A DNA stretch of 64,000 nucleotides from UBA1672 sp050633325. GTDB taxonomy: Bacteria; Pseudomonadota; Alphaproteobacteria; Micavibrionales; Micavibrionaceae. Positions 51,197 through 60,734 of the stretch are shown here, in pieces. The notes beneath the pieces are model-generated. The model had not been told where the DNA came from. It was given only the letters and a program-made list of their open reading frames with translations, and searched no databases. Each line of letters starts with the position of its first letter. The stretch's first letter is position 1. The stretch lies in the NCBI GenBank assembly GCA_050633325.1, contig JBOEGH010000006.1, positions 124,001-188,000 of the forward strand, given 5' to 3'. The translations under genes were made by a program, and so were the position numbers.

Positions 51197-52030
51197 TTAA
51201 GCAACCTTAGTATGTTCGCTTTGATCTTTTACATATAGGCCACGATTATTTGGCATTGCTTTGAAATCGTCGGTTATTCCAAGAACGGTCTCCGCACCAC
51301 CTAGGAATAGGAAACCATCATCGGGCATAAGCTTGTGCATGTTTATAAGAACTTCACGTTTAGTTTCTTGATCAAAATAGATTAGAACGTTTCTGCAAAA
51401 CACAATGTCAAATCCGCCTAATGCTGACATATTGTCGAGCAAGTTAAAGTATTTGTACTCCACCATATCTTTAATTTCATTACTAATGCACCACTTGTCA
51501 CCGTCTTGCGTGAAATACTTCATAAGCATGGTTATTGGTAAACCGCGCTGTACTTCGAATTGAGTGTAAATACCTTCTTTTGCTTGATCTAATATTTCAT
51601 GAGAAATATCCGTAGCAGTAATTTTGAAGTTCCAGCCGGGCATATTTGCCATTTCTTCTTTAATTATCATGGCAAGTGAATATGGTTCTTGTCCACTGGA
51701 AGATGCTGCGCACCAAATACGTATGTTTTTAGATTGTCCCGGCTTATTCTTGAAGTAGGGTAAAACAGTATTTTTGAAGATATCGAACGGCTTTGTATCT
51801 CTAAAGAACGAAGTTTCATTTGTTGTCATTGCTTCTACAATATCAGTTATAAGCTCTTTTGACGGCACGCCTCTTAATGCATTGGTCATTTCCGCGATGT
51901 CACTGAAACCCCATTTTTTTGCGAGTGGGTTTAAGCGTGACTCGATAAGGTATATCTTATCTTGCGTAAGAACCAATCCTGATGATTTCTTAAGAAGGTC
52001 CTTATATATGTCAAAGTCTGTAATATTCAT
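51197..52030 (-). CDS. cheR: Chemotaxis methyltransferase CheR
   Basis: A 277-residue SAM-dependent methyltransferase that methylates glutamates of chemoreceptors. The helical N-terminal domain has LITDIVEAMTTNETSFFRD, including the substrate Arg. The catalytic fold has IRIWCAASSSGQEPYSLAM as the SAM motif, and CRNVLIYFD as the conserved C-terminal core. It lies 23 bases after cheB in the cheA-W-Y-B-R order on the minus strand. No VLP (pentapeptide-tether) extension is seen. No receptor gene is in the window. Confidence 0.96.
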   Translation of the reverse strand: MNITDFDIYKDLLKKSSGLVLTQDKIYLIESRLNPLAKKWGFSDIAEMTNALRGVPSKELITDIVEAMTTNETSFFRDTKPFDIFKNTVLPYFKNKPGQSKNIRIWCAASSSGQEPYSLAMIIKEEMANMPGWNFKITATDISHEILDQAKEGIYTQFEVQRGLPITMLMKYFTQDGDKWCISNEIKDMVEYKYFNLLDNMSALGGFDIVFCRNVLIYFDQETKREVLINMHKLMPDDGFLFLGGAETVLGITDDFKAMPNNRGLYVKDQSEHTKVA

Positions 52031-52053
52031 TTTTATTTTAACCTTTAAAAGAG

Positions 52054-53127
52054 TTATCCTATTATCCGTTTTACTTTTGATCCGATGTCATCAATAGGTA
52101 GTATATCGCTGCAAATACCATCCTCTGCTACAGCGCCAGGCATTCCCCAAACAACACTGCTCGCTTTGTCTTGGGCAATAACTCGTCCGCCAATTTGGTG
52201 CAATTGACGCGCGCCAAGTAAACCATCTTGTCCCATACCTGTTAAAATAACACAAAGAACTTTGTTATGGTGGATGTCTATTATGGATAGCATCATTTTA
52301 TCAACGGCGGGCTTGCAGAAGTTTTCCGGTGCGCCGTCGTCCAATTTTATAACTATTTGGCCATTATTCTTTTGGAATGTCATATGTTTACCGCCAGGGG
52401 CAACGTATATTTTTCCCTTTTCTACAGGCATATCGTCTTCACCCTCATAGGCGGGCATAACGGAATTTTGTGAGATATGCTCAGCCAAAATTTTTGTGAA
52501 GGTTGCGGGCATATGCTGCGTTATAATTACAGGAACATTAATTTGCCCCAATCCTCCGAAGAAATTGAATAAAGCTTGCGGCCCTCCTGTTGAACTACCA
52601 ATTGCGAGTATTTCAGGGCGTTGGGAGGTCTGTGGAATACTTGCCGTAGTAGGGGCGCTATAACTCTTCTTTTCTACTGCTGCATTACTTGTAACAGGTT
52701 TTGTCGCAGATTTTGCACCACCAAGTGTTTTGATTAATCCGGTTATATATGTATGGAACTCTGAGCCCGGACTCGTGTCTTGAGAGCTCTTAGGCTTAAC
52801 AATACATTCCACAGCACCCAATGCCATTGCTTTTATTGTTGCGTCTGCTCCCTCTGCGGTTAGTGCAGAAAACATAATTACTTTAGTATCCGGAGAGTTC
52901 TCTATTATTTGCGGTAGAGCTGTTAGGCCATCCATTACAGGCATTTCGATGTCAAGTATCATGACATCAGGCTTTTTATCCTTTGCGCATAAAACTGCCA
53001 TCTCACCATTGGCGAGTGATGCTACTATTTCAATATTCTTATCAGTGTCAATAATACGTGCCAGTGCGCCTCTTATTACGCTTGAGTCGTCTATTAATGC
53101 AACGGTGATAGTATCGTTTGTACTCAT
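52054..53127 (-). CDS. cheB: Chemotaxis methylesterase/glutaminase CheB
   Basis: A 357-residue two-domain protein. The receiver has ALIDDSSVIRG, phosphoacceptor Asp in MILDIEMPVMDGLTALP and the Lys of CIVKPKS. The methylesterase has LAIGSSTGGPQAL with the catalytic Ser, TQHMPATFTKILAEHI with the His, and CVILTGMGQDGLLGA with the Asp. It removes methyl groups from receptors when phosphorylated by CheA. Its linker is Ser/Thr/Ala-rich. Confidence 0.97.
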   Translation of the reverse strand: MSTNDTITVALIDDSSVIRGALARIIDTDKNIEIVASLANGEMAVLCAKDKKPDVMILDIEMPVMDGLTALPQIIENSPDTKVIMFSALTAEGADATIKAMALGAVECIVKPKSSQDTSPGSEFHTYITGLIKTLGGAKSATKPVTSNAAVEKKSYSAPTTASIPQTSQRPEILAIGSSTGGPQALFNFFGGLGQINVPVIITQHMPATFTKILAEHISQNSVMPAYEGEDDMPVEKGKIYVAPGGKHMTFQKNNGQIVIKLDDGAPENFCKPAVDKMMLSIIDIHHNKVLCVILTGMGQDGLLGARQLHQIGGRVIAQDKASSVVWGMPGAVAEDGICSDILPIDDIGSKVKRIIG

Positions 53128-53172
53128 ATTTTTTTCCGATGATATAATTGTACTTAAGTAGTGTAGTGTTGG

Positions 53173-53550
53173 TTAGTCTGATTGCTCAAGCAAACCTATT
53201 TGAATGAATTTAGTTTCTATTATCTCGCTGTCAAATGGTTTCATAATATATTCATTCGCACCAGCCTGCATAGCTCTTTGTATATGAGATATATCATTTT
53301 CTGTCGTACAAAATACAACTTTTGGATAATCACCATTTTCCATTTGCCTTAGCTTTTCAAGGAATTCCAAGCCGTTCATGATCGGCATGTTCCAATCTAA
53401 TATAATTGCATCAGGCATTGATACAGCACATGCATCACATGCTTTTTGTCCATCTTCTGCTTCGCTACATTCAAATCCAAGGTCTTTAACAATCCTGGTT
53501 GCAACTTTCCTGACTACACGGCTATCGTCAACGATTAAACAAGACTTCAT
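53173..53550 (-). CDS. cheY: Response regulator CheY
   Basis: A 125-residue single receiver domain. The acidic pocket is in CLIVDDSRVVRKVATRIV, the phosphoacceptor Asp in IILDWNMPIMNGLEFLEKLR, then Thr in VFCTTENDISHIQRAMQAGANEYIMKPFD with the Lys. It interacts with CheA, CheZ (33.8 kb) and the flagellar switch. Upstream is cheW, 108 bases away; downstream is cheB, 45 bases away. Confidence 0.95.
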   Translation of the reverse strand: MKSCLIVDDSRVVRKVATRIVKDLGFECSEAEDGQKACDACAVSMPDAIILDWNMPIMNGLEFLEKLRQMENGDYPKVVFCTTENDISHIQRAMQAGANEYIMKPFDSEIIETKFIQIGLLEQSD

Positions 53551-53658
53551 TTTATTTCCTTTTATTTAAGAGTAACATCGGCAAGACGTTAATAGGTTAT
53601 GTTAGAACAGCATAGAATAAAAAACTTAATCAAATATGAACTGTTTCGGTTAATTTTA

Positions 53659-54120
53659 TTATTTTATATTTTCTAATAATTTAGAGACATCCATTATGAT
53701 TAATAAATCATCTTCCAGCTGAAATATTCCGGTTGATATATCCTTCCAAGATGAATCTAATGTCCCCGGATTTTTTTCAAAATCCGTCTTAGCTAGCCTA
53801 AGAACTTCGCCTACGCTGTCTATAACCAGACTAAATAATTCCTCTTTATGCTCTACGACAACACTCATGTTGCTTTTTCCGCTATCCCTTGCAGGCATTG
53901 ATAAACATTGTCTGACGTTTATCGCGGTAACAATGCGCCCCCTCAGGTTTAATGACCCTGCAACTTCGGCAGAAGATAGTGGTATCTTTGTCACGGGCTG
54001 TTCGCTTAGGACATCTTGAACTTGAAGAACAGGTATACCAAAAGATTGTCCCTCAACAACAAATGTTAAGAAATCCTCAGACATTTTGTTTATGTTTTCA
54101 TCTGTATCTGTATTTGTCAT
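53659..54120 (-). CDS. cheW: Chemotaxis coupling protein CheW
   Basis: A 153-residue CheW domain: FLTFVVEGQSFGIPVLQVQDVLSEQPVTKIPLSSAEVAGSLNLRGRIVTAINVRQCL (in two pieces in the usual order), then VEHKEELFSLVIDSVGEVLRL and the final ILDVSKLL-like stretch. It couples receptors to CheA. It is downstream of cheA with a 6-base gap, so it is translated with it. Confidence 0.95.
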   Translation of the reverse strand: MTNTDTDENINKMSEDFLTFVVEGQSFGIPVLQVQDVLSEQPVTKIPLSSAEVAGSLNLRGRIVTAINVRQCLSMPARDSGKSNMSVVVEHKEELFSLVIDSVGEVLRLAKTDFEKNPGTLDSSWKDISTGIFQLEDDLLIIMDVSKLLENIK

Positions 54121-54126
54121 ATATGT

Positions 54127-57096
54127 TTACCCCGTAACTTTGTCGTTTGTGAATGTTTGGGAAAGCGTATTCAATAAAGTGTCTTTGTCAAATTTCGCCA
54201 CATAACTTGAAAAGCCAACTTGCGTGCCACGCTCTATATCCTGTGGAGTGGCATGTGAGGATAGGGCAATCATCGGGATATTATTCCATTTGCCACCGTC
54301 ATTCTTGATATGTTGTGCAAATTCAAACCCATCCATATCTGGCATTTCTATATCGCTTACAATTACATCGAATATTGCACCTTCATCACACATCTGTAGT
54401 GCCTCTGATGGTTTTTCTAATGATGTTACATCATATCCTGCCATGCTAAGTAGTGGTGTAAGCATATTACGGAAGAAGGAGCTGTCATCAACAAGCAGCA
54501 GCTTTTTCTTGCCAGATTCGTTCCCACCATCAGTGACCGATGTGTAAGGAGAATCACCATGATCATTGAACCAATCATGGCGTGCATCATCTAGGAAATG
54601 AGTTATATCAACTACATCAGTTGCAATACCGTTTATTATAGCACTTCCAAGTAACCCATTCTTTTGTGTGCTTAGCTGTATATCTAAGTGCTCGTCTATT
54701 ATATCAACGATATCATCAACAATTATGCCCAATGATTGCTCCTTATCAGAAAAGACCAGTACTGGCTTGCTTTCTTCATCACCAACTTTGATTGTTGAGT
54801 CAAATGGCATTAGAGGCATTAGTGCGCCACGATATTGTGTTGTCATCTGGCCGCTTGAATATTCTATATCTGCCGTATTTATATTTTCCAGTCGCGCAAC
54901 CAATGCTAGAGGAACTGCTTTTGGTGTTTTGTCACCAGTACTGAATAGAAGCAGGGAAGTGTTTTCTTCCGATGTTGATTTATGTCTGTCTTGTTCCTGT
55001 GATTCGTTAAGATCGTCTGCGGATGTTATGTTTCCTGTTGCGTTGGCAATTCCATTTGGATCTAGAATCATGATAACGCTACCATCGCCAAGAATCGTAT
55101 TACCAGAGAACAATGTTAATCCCTTCAACATTTCTGCTACCGGTTTTACAACTATTTCTTCCGTATCGAAAACTCTGTCAACAATAATCCCAAATACATA
55201 TCCACCCACCTCGGTAATGATTAGGTACAGGTTGTTTGTTTCTCTGTCTTTGTCTGAGTTGGCTGCAGTTTTGTTTACTGTCTCGCCATCACCATTATCC
55301 GGTAAGTTTTGACATTCAATATCATCATTAACTGACTTAACCTCTTTTAATACTTCTTTTTCGCTCAGTCCTAAAACGTTACTAAGAGAAACGAGAGGAA
55401 GCAATCGATCACGTAATCGGAATACTGGTGATCCTTTTATATATTCTACCCGACTGTCTCCGTGCTCTGATACCATTACCAGTTCTCTAACAGCGAGTTG
55501 CGGAATAGCAAATCTTTCGCCGCCTGCTTCCACGACCAATGCGGAAACAATTGCAAGTGTAAGAGGTATTTTAATTGTGAATACTGACCCTTGTCCTTCT
55601 TCGGATTTAAGCTCAATAGACCCACCAATTTTTTCAATATTTGTCCTTACAACGTCCATACCAACACCACGACCTGATACAGCGGTAACTGCGGCGGCGG
55701 TAGAAAAACCGGCAGCAAAAATAAATTGATGAATTTGTTGTTTTGACATCTCATCTATTTCTTCTTGTGTGGCTAAGCCGTTATTATATATCTTCTCTTT
55801 GATTTTCTCTTCAGAAAGACCTTTGCCGTCATCTGATATTCTTATGATAATGTGGCCACCCTCATGAAAAGCATCCAGTTTTATTGTTCCTGTTTCCGGT
55901 TTTCCTGCGGCCATTCTTTCTTCTGGTGTTTCTATACCATGATCACCTGAATTTCTAACCATGTGGGTTAGGGGGTCTTTGATCATTTCAAGAACCTGCC
56001 TATCTAGTTCTGTCTCATTTCCTGTCATTACCAGATCAATTTTTTTGTCCAGCTCTATGCTCAAATCTCTAATTATACGAGGCAGCTTGGACCATGCATT
56101 TCCAACTGGCTGCATTCGTGTTTTCATTACGCCTTCTTGCAGGTCTGAGACAACATGGCTTAACCGCTGTAGAGGGATTGAAAACTCAGTTTCCGTTTGA
56201 GCACGTAAAATTTGCAATAGCTGATTGCGGGTAAGAACAAGCTCGCTGACCATTGTCATTAAGTCTTCAAGGACATCTACGTTAACTCTTAATGTTTGTG
56301 CTGTTTTAGGTTTTGTTGCCACTGCTTTTGTTTTTTTGCTTGCTTGTGGTTTTGGCTGTTCCGGAGGTGTACTATTCACCTGATCCGCAGGATTAACAAT
56401 TCCATCCATACCCGGAGCATTTGCGAATGCTGCTTCCAGCTCTGCTTCTGTTGCATCACCAGGGACAACATTTCTTTCCTCTGATGTTTCTGCTTCTTTT
56501 TCAGCGGCAGTATCCGCAGGATTGACAATTCCATCCATACCCGGCGCATTTGCGAATGCTGCTTCTAATTCTGCTTCTGTCGCATCACCAGGAACCACGT
56601 TTCTTTCAGTTTCTTTGGGAGTTTCAGCAGCTTCGGAGATAGGGGGGGCGTCTGAGTTTCCGTTTGAGCTTGTTCCAGTGTCCGAAGCTTCTTTAAGTGT
56701 TCCATCTGCAAGAAGAACCTTACCCTCATGGGCTGCATCTAATCGAGCAATTAAAAGGCTATCATCGCCATCTGGTTCTTCGCCTGTCTCTTCGATTTCG
56801 CCGACTATATATTTAATTTGGTCGATAGATTCAAAAATTAGGGTTACGTAATCAGGTGTAACATCTAGAACACCATCACGAAATTTACCTAAAACATTCT
56901 CTCCATGATGTGCTACTTTTTCAAGTCTTGGGAGACTAAGGAACCCACATGTACCTTTGATTGTATGTACTAAACGGAAGATTTTTCCCAAAAGATCTGC
57001 GTCGTTCGGGTTCTTTTCGAGATTAACAATATCCATGTCAAGCTCTTCAAGGCTTTCATTCGTTTCCGTTATAAACTCTACAATCAGGTCATCCAT
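54127..57096 (-). CDS. cheA: Chemotaxis histidine kinase CheA with two CheW-like domains and a receiver
   Basis: A 989-residue hybrid kinase. The HPt domain has the phospho-His in RLVHTIKGTCGFLSL near residue 45. A disordered linker holds two almost identical copies of NVVPGDATEAELEAAFANAP plus GMDGIVNPAD. Next come a dimerisation domain, then the ATPase with LTHMVRNSGDHGIETPEER (N box), DDGKGLSEE and GRGVGMDVV. A CheW domain with an insertion near 580-620, a second CheW-like domain (about 710-830) and a C-terminal receiver with IVSDIEMPDMDGFEFA follow. The receiver could act as a phosphate sink or reset. Total length exceeds E. coli CheA (654 aa). Confidence 0.96.
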   Translation of the reverse strand: MDDLIVEFITETNESLEELDMDIVNLEKNPNDADLLGKIFRLVHTIKGTCGFLSLPRLEKVAHHGENVLGKFRDGVLDVTPDYVTLIFESIDQIKYIVGEIEETGEEPDGDDSLLIARLDAAHEGKVLLADGTLKEASDTGTSSNGNSDAPPISEAAETPKETERNVVPGDATEAELEAAFANAPGMDGIVNPADTAAEKEAETSEERNVVPGDATEAELEAAFANAPGMDGIVNPADQVNSTPPEQPKPQASKKTKAVATKPKTAQTLRVNVDVLEDLMTMVSELVLTRNQLLQILRAQTETEFSIPLQRLSHVVSDLQEGVMKTRMQPVGNAWSKLPRIIRDLSIELDKKIDLVMTGNETELDRQVLEMIKDPLTHMVRNSGDHGIETPEERMAAGKPETGTIKLDAFHEGGHIIIRISDDGKGLSEEKIKEKIYNNGLATQEEIDEMSKQQIHQFIFAAGFSTAAAVTAVSGRGVGMDVVRTNIEKIGGSIELKSEEGQGSVFTIKIPLTLAIVSALVVEAGGERFAIPQLAVRELVMVSEHGDSRVEYIKGSPVFRLRDRLLPLVSLSNVLGLSEKEVLKEVKSVNDDIECQNLPDNGDGETVNKTAANSDKDRETNNLYLIITEVGGYVFGIIVDRVFDTEEIVVKPVAEMLKGLTLFSGNTILGDGSVIMILDPNGIANATGNITSADDLNESQEQDRHKSTSEENTSLLLFSTGDKTPKAVPLALVARLENINTADIEYSSGQMTTQYRGALMPLMPFDSTIKVGDEESKPVLVFSDKEQSLGIIVDDIVDIIDEHLDIQLSTQKNGLLGSAIINGIATDVVDITHFLDDARHDWFNDHGDSPYTSVTDGGNESGKKKLLLVDDSSFFRNMLTPLLSMAGYDVTSLEKPSEALQMCDEGAIFDVIVSDIEMPDMDGFEFAQHIKNDGGKWNNIPMIALSSHATPQDIERGTQVGFSSYVAKFDKDTLLNTLSQTFTNDKVTG
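56384..56608 (-). repeat. Tandem duplication in cheA linker (period 129 bp, 43 aa)
   Basis: Two copies of about 96 bases, starting near 56384 and 56513, encode almost identical 31-residue units between the HPt and P2/dimerisation parts of CheA, separated by an acidic spacer. They may be duplicated binding peptides for CheY or CheB. Confidence 0.85.
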
Positions 57097-57264
57097 GTTT
57101 CTGTTCTCTATTTTATAAGTTTAATTGGCAGTACCTCAAACGGCGTCAAGACACGCAAAGGTGCATTAATGCAATATGAGGTTTTACAAAAGTATACGCA
57201 GAGTTTAGAAACGCAGTGCCGTACATAATAAGATTATTACATTGGATACATTATTAGTACTTAT

Positions 57265-57918
57265 TCAGAATACATTAGCAGATTTTAATCTCAAGCAAAT
57301 AAAATCTTCACTTGGGGAGCTCGCTGTAATTTCAAAGCCATAATTTTTTGCCATAAGACCAGTTACATAAGAGTGAACATGCTTTGGAGTTATTAATTTT
57401 TCATCTATCTTATGTGTAATTATATCTGTAAAATCGTCTTGGAAATTGGCTTTTTCGCCTTTTCCGTTAATTATGACAGAGTTATCTTCACCATTTGTAA
57501 CCGAGAGTACACCGCCTTTTGGCAGGTTTTCCGATATCAGTATTAATGCTGCAAGCAGTATCTTTGCTCTTCCTGGTTTGTATTCCAAATCAAAGTCGTG
57601 ATGGGGGTCCCAGTCTTGAGATAATCTTTTTTCATTTTCTATAAATTCACCAAATAATCCATGAATGTCAGAAATTCTTATTGTTTCATCGGCTCCACCC
57701 AGTCCGTAAACCATACGCAAAGTTTTTAGCTTTGCATTCGCCTGTGTGGTGCTGGATGATATCAGGGCCGTTACTTCACCATTATCATCTGCTCCCATTT
57801 CCTCTAAAATTTCAATTCCGTTTGAAATCGCGCCAACTGGACTTATCAAGTCATGGCATATTTTTGAGGCAAGAAGTTCCAGAATTTTGGTGTCGTTCAT
57901 TGTATATATTTTACCCAT
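57265..57918 (-). CDS. chpT: Histidine phosphotransferase ChpT-like
   Basis: A 217-residue protein whose N-terminal helix holds the phospho-His in LASKICHDLISPVGAISNGIEIL. This matches ChpT of Caulobacter, a degenerate histidine-kinase fold that relays phosphate from CckA to CtrA and CpdR. The C-terminal Bergerat-like domain has ILLAALILISENLPKGGVLSV but no ATP-binding boxes, as expected. A start at Met7 (57900) is also possible. The position 168 bases upstream of cheA suggests association with motility control. In other Alphaproteobacteria the CckA-ChpT-CtrA relay also controls GTA gene expression. Confidence 0.85.
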   Translation of the reverse strand: MGKIYTMNDTKILELLASKICHDLISPVGAISNGIEILEEMGADDNGEVTALISSSTTQANAKLKTLRMVYGLGGADETIRISDIHGLFGEFIENEKRLSQDWDPHHDFDLEYKPGRAKILLAALILISENLPKGGVLSVTNGEDNSVIINGKGEKANFQDDFTDIITHKIDEKLITPKHVHSYVTGLMAKNYGFEITASSPSEDFICLRLKSANVF

Positions 57919-58046
57919 GTTTGCGCGCAGAAATGCACGGTACGATATTTAAGCAATATAGCTATAATTAACTGTATTATGGGTCAAATATGACAGCAAA
58001 TCAATAGTATAAAGTATTGCTTTGCTGTTGATTGGTTATGCTTTCT

Positions 58047-59447
58047 TTAGAAGCTAAGGTTATACCCTAGTTTTTTGACTTCTTCACTAGCCATATTTTT
58101 TAATCTTGATAAGCCTTCTTCACTGTCGCTTTCCATCCTTGCAACAAGAACATCTTGTGTATTAGACGGGCGTAGTAACCACCAACCGTCTGGGGTTGAT
58201 ACGCGTACACCATCAATATCATCAAGCGAGATATTATCATCATTCTCCGTCGCTTCTTTTAAGCTCTCAAATACGCGAGGGACTAATGAGAATTTTTCTT
58301 TTTCACTAACCTCTATACGTAATTCTGGTGTGTTGAATAGCTTTGGCAGATGTGACGTAAGGCTTGATAGTCCGCCGGTTGCCTTTGATAATTCGTTTAA
58401 TAGTCTAACCGAACAATATAGAGCATCATCAAAGCCATAATACTTGTCTGCAAAGAATATGTGTCCGCTTAGCTCTCCTGCAAGGGGGGAGTTAAGTTCG
58501 CGCATTTTATCCTTTACCAGTGAGTGCCCTGTTTTCCACATAACAGGGTTTCCGCCCATATTTTGTATTTCATCAAACATAACCTGTGAGCATTTAACAT
58601 CGCCAATTATATAAGCATCAGGATTGTTCTTTATAACTTCGCGTGCGTAAATAGTCATAAGAATGTCACAACGCAGTACGTCACCATTTTCATCTACTAC
58701 ACCTATACGGTCACCATCACCGTCAAATGCAATACCCAAGTCGCATGACTTTTCTGCAACAAGTGCTTGTAAATCAACAAGGTTTTCATCAACCGTAGGA
58801 TCAGGGTGGTGATTAGGGAACGTACCGTCAATATCTTCGAATAATAGGTGGTGTTCACCCGGTATTTTCTTTACCAACAGCTGTAATATTTCGCCAGCAG
58901 CACCATTTCCGGCATCCCATGCAATTTTCATATCTCGCGAAAGCTCGAGATCTTGTATTAGACGGTCTACATAAACATCTTTTATATCTTTTTCTTCTAC
59001 GGATCCGTCACCATTAAGCAGATCTCCTGTCGCAGATATAGCACCAATTTTTTGGATTGTTTCACCGAAAATAGGATTCTTATTCGCGGTCATTTTAAAG
59101 CCATTATAATCAGAAGGGTTGTGAGACCCTGTAACCATTATTCCTGCTTCTGCGCCGAAATGCTTTACCGCGAAATACAACATAGGAGTAGGGCCTAGGC
59201 CAACATTGATTACCGAAATACCGCATTCCTTTAAACCTTGGATTAGTTTCTCGGAAAGTGCAGGAGAGCTTATACGTCCGTCATAGCCAACGCATACCGT
59301 GTGTGTTTCAGAGGTTGTGTTTTCATTTCTAACAAAAGTTCCAAAAGCACGACCCAAGGCGTATGCATCATCCTCTGATAGGTTCTTGTCGATTTGTCCG
59401 CGTATGTCGTATTCGCGCAGTATTGTCGGGTTGAATGTATAACTCAT
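58047..59447 (-). CDS. Phosphomannomutase/phosphoglucomutase
   Basis: A 466-residue alpha-D-phosphohexomutase. The N-terminal FNPTILREYDIRGQIDKNLSEDD is the PMM/PGM type of Pseudomonas AlgC. The active-site Ser is in GIMVTGSHNPSDYNGFKM, the metal-binding loop is IAFDGDGDRIGVVDE, the sugar-binding GELSGHIFF and phosphate-binding RPSNTQDVLVARME are all present. It interconverts 1- and 6-phosphates of mannose or glucose for surface polysaccharides; which substrate dominates cannot be read. Next to galU (39-base gap), which uses glucose-1-phosphate. Confidence 0.94.
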   Translation of the reverse strand: MSYTFNPTILREYDIRGQIDKNLSEDDAYALGRAFGTFVRNENTTSETHTVCVGYDGRISSPALSEKLIQGLKECGISVINVGLGPTPMLYFAVKHFGAEAGIMVTGSHNPSDYNGFKMTANKNPIFGETIQKIGAISATGDLLNGDGSVEEKDIKDVYVDRLIQDLELSRDMKIAWDAGNGAAGEILQLLVKKIPGEHHLLFEDIDGTFPNHHPDPTVDENLVDLQALVAEKSCDLGIAFDGDGDRIGVVDENGDVLRCDILMTIYAREVIKNNPDAYIIGDVKCSQVMFDEIQNMGGNPVMWKTGHSLVKDKMRELNSPLAGELSGHIFFADKYYGFDDALYCSVRLLNELSKATGGLSSLTSHLPKLFNTPELRIEVSEKEKFSLVPRVFESLKEATENDDNISLDDIDGVRVSTPDGWWLLRPSNTQDVLVARMESDSEEGLSRLKNMASEEVKKLGYNLSF

Positions 59448-59486
59448 TATGTTTTCCGTATATTTGTTCTGTTAATGTGGCGGGTG

Positions 59487-60368
59487 TTATTTGTAAGACT
59501 TTAGTAACTCTTGAACGCCGTCACCTATTTCTTCGTCTTTTAGGCTGTATGCCAGATTTGCTGCAATAAACCCAAGGCGAGAACCACAGTCAAAGTGGTC
59601 ACCTTTGAATCTTAAACCGTGAAATGGCTGTTTTCCAAGTAGCTTAGCCATAGCATCTGTCAATTGAATTTCGTTACCTGCGCCTGTTTCGAACGCGGCT
59701 AAGTGATCAAACACTTCAGGCTGTAGGATATATCTTCCGATAATTGACAAGGTAGATGGAGCATTTTCAGGATCAGGTTTTTCAACTAATCCCTTTATAG
59801 AAACAGTGTCACCGTTATCTTTATCTATGTCTAAGATACCGTATTTATTTGTTTCTGCGCGTGGTACGTCTTTAACGGCAACAATATTCCCACCAAATTC
59901 ATTATAGCTGTTAATCATTTGCGTTAGACATCCCTCCTGATAATTAACTAAATCATCGGGCAGGATGATTGCAAATGGCTCATCACCAATTAGTTTTTGT
60001 GCACACCAAACGGCATGTCCAAGACCTAATGGTTTTGGTTGTCTGGTCAAGAATAGCTTTCCTGCAGGCATTTCTGAGTTTCTGACCTTGGCAATCATAT
60101 CATCTTTGTTTCTTGCCTCCAGAGTTTGCTCTAATTCTGGTTGGTAATCGAAATGTTCTTCAAGCATATTTTTGTGACGCCCGGTGACGAAAATAAATTC
60201 TTCTATTCCTGCATCGCGTGCTTCTTCGAAAACATGTTGTATCAATGGGCGGTCATTAATTGGCAACATTTCTTTTGGCATTGCCTTTGTGGCAGGTAAA
60301 AAACGTGTACCTAGCCCGGCAACTGGAAATACTGCTTTTCTGACTGGCTGTATGTTGTTTTGTGACAT
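59487..60368 (-). CDS. galU: UTP-glucose-1-phosphate uridylyltransferase
   Basis: A 293-residue nucleotidyltransferase making UDP-glucose. The UTP-binding signature FPVAGLGTRFLPATKAMPKEMLPI is complete, followed by EEFIFVTGRHKNMLEEHFD, LGLGHAVWCAQ, FAIILPDDL, the sugar-binding GLVEKPDPENAPS and EIQLTDAMAKL. It is upstream of the phosphohexomutase gene on the same strand, so the pair supplies UDP-glucose from glucose-6-phosphate. The length is normal. Confidence 0.97.
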   Translation of the reverse strand: MSQNNIQPVRKAVFPVAGLGTRFLPATKAMPKEMLPINDRPLIQHVFEEARDAGIEEFIFVTGRHKNMLEEHFDYQPELEQTLEARNKDDMIAKVRNSEMPAGKLFLTRQPKPLGLGHAVWCAQKLIGDEPFAIILPDDLVNYQEGCLTQMINSYNEFGGNIVAVKDVPRAETNKYGILDIDKDNGDTVSIKGLVEKPDPENAPSTLSIIGRYILQPEVFDHLAAFETGAGNEIQLTDAMAKLLGKQPFHGLRFKGDHFDCGSRLGFIAANLAYSLKDEEIGDGVQELLKSYK

Positions 60369-60455
60369 TGATTACACTCTCATTTCATTTGTTTATTCGT
60401 CATTGTAACGAGGAATGAATGCCACATTTTATATTGCTGTGCAAGAAGAAGTGTT

Positions 60456-60722
60456 TTATTCGTCGTCTTGCTTTTTTTCATTGTCTTTTTTCACTGATTT
60501 GCTTTTGAAATGTGAAATTATAAACGGAATTGAGAGAAGCAAAAGCGCAAGTGATATGATAATCCTGCTTGTCAGGGCAAAAAAGATAAGAATAAGGCAA
60601 AATATCGCAAATATAGTATATAGAATCAGATTCTTTATTTGTTCAGGGCTGGCTTTTATAAAAAAACGATATAAAGCATATAAGCTAGCGATTATACCTA
60701 GGACTAATATTAGATATGGCAT
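60456..60722 (-). CDS. Small membrane protein, N-terminal part of an alphaproteobacterial DnaJ-like family
   Basis: An 88-residue protein with three hydrophobic segments (PYLILVLGIIASLYALYRFF, LILYTIFAIFCLILIFFAL, IIISLALLLLSIPFIISHF) and a basic/acidic tail. The layout FxxASPEQIKNLI between first and second segments recalls the membrane part of TIM14-type DnaJ proteins of Alphaproteobacteria (family usually continues with a J domain). Here the protein ends after the tail and no J domain is visible, so it is either a truncated relative or unrelated. Adjacent to mipZ (12-base gap). Confidence 0.65.
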   Translation of the reverse strand: MPYLILVLGIIASLYALYRFFIKASPEQIKNLILYTIFAIFCLILIFFALTSRIIISLALLLLSIPFIISHFKSKSVKKDNEKKQDDE

Positions 60723-60734
60723 TATAAACCCCTG

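Noticed and set aside
54668..55312. 214-aa open frame on the plus strand
   Set aside because: Antisense to cheA, with Ser/Leu-rich shadow composition and no motif.
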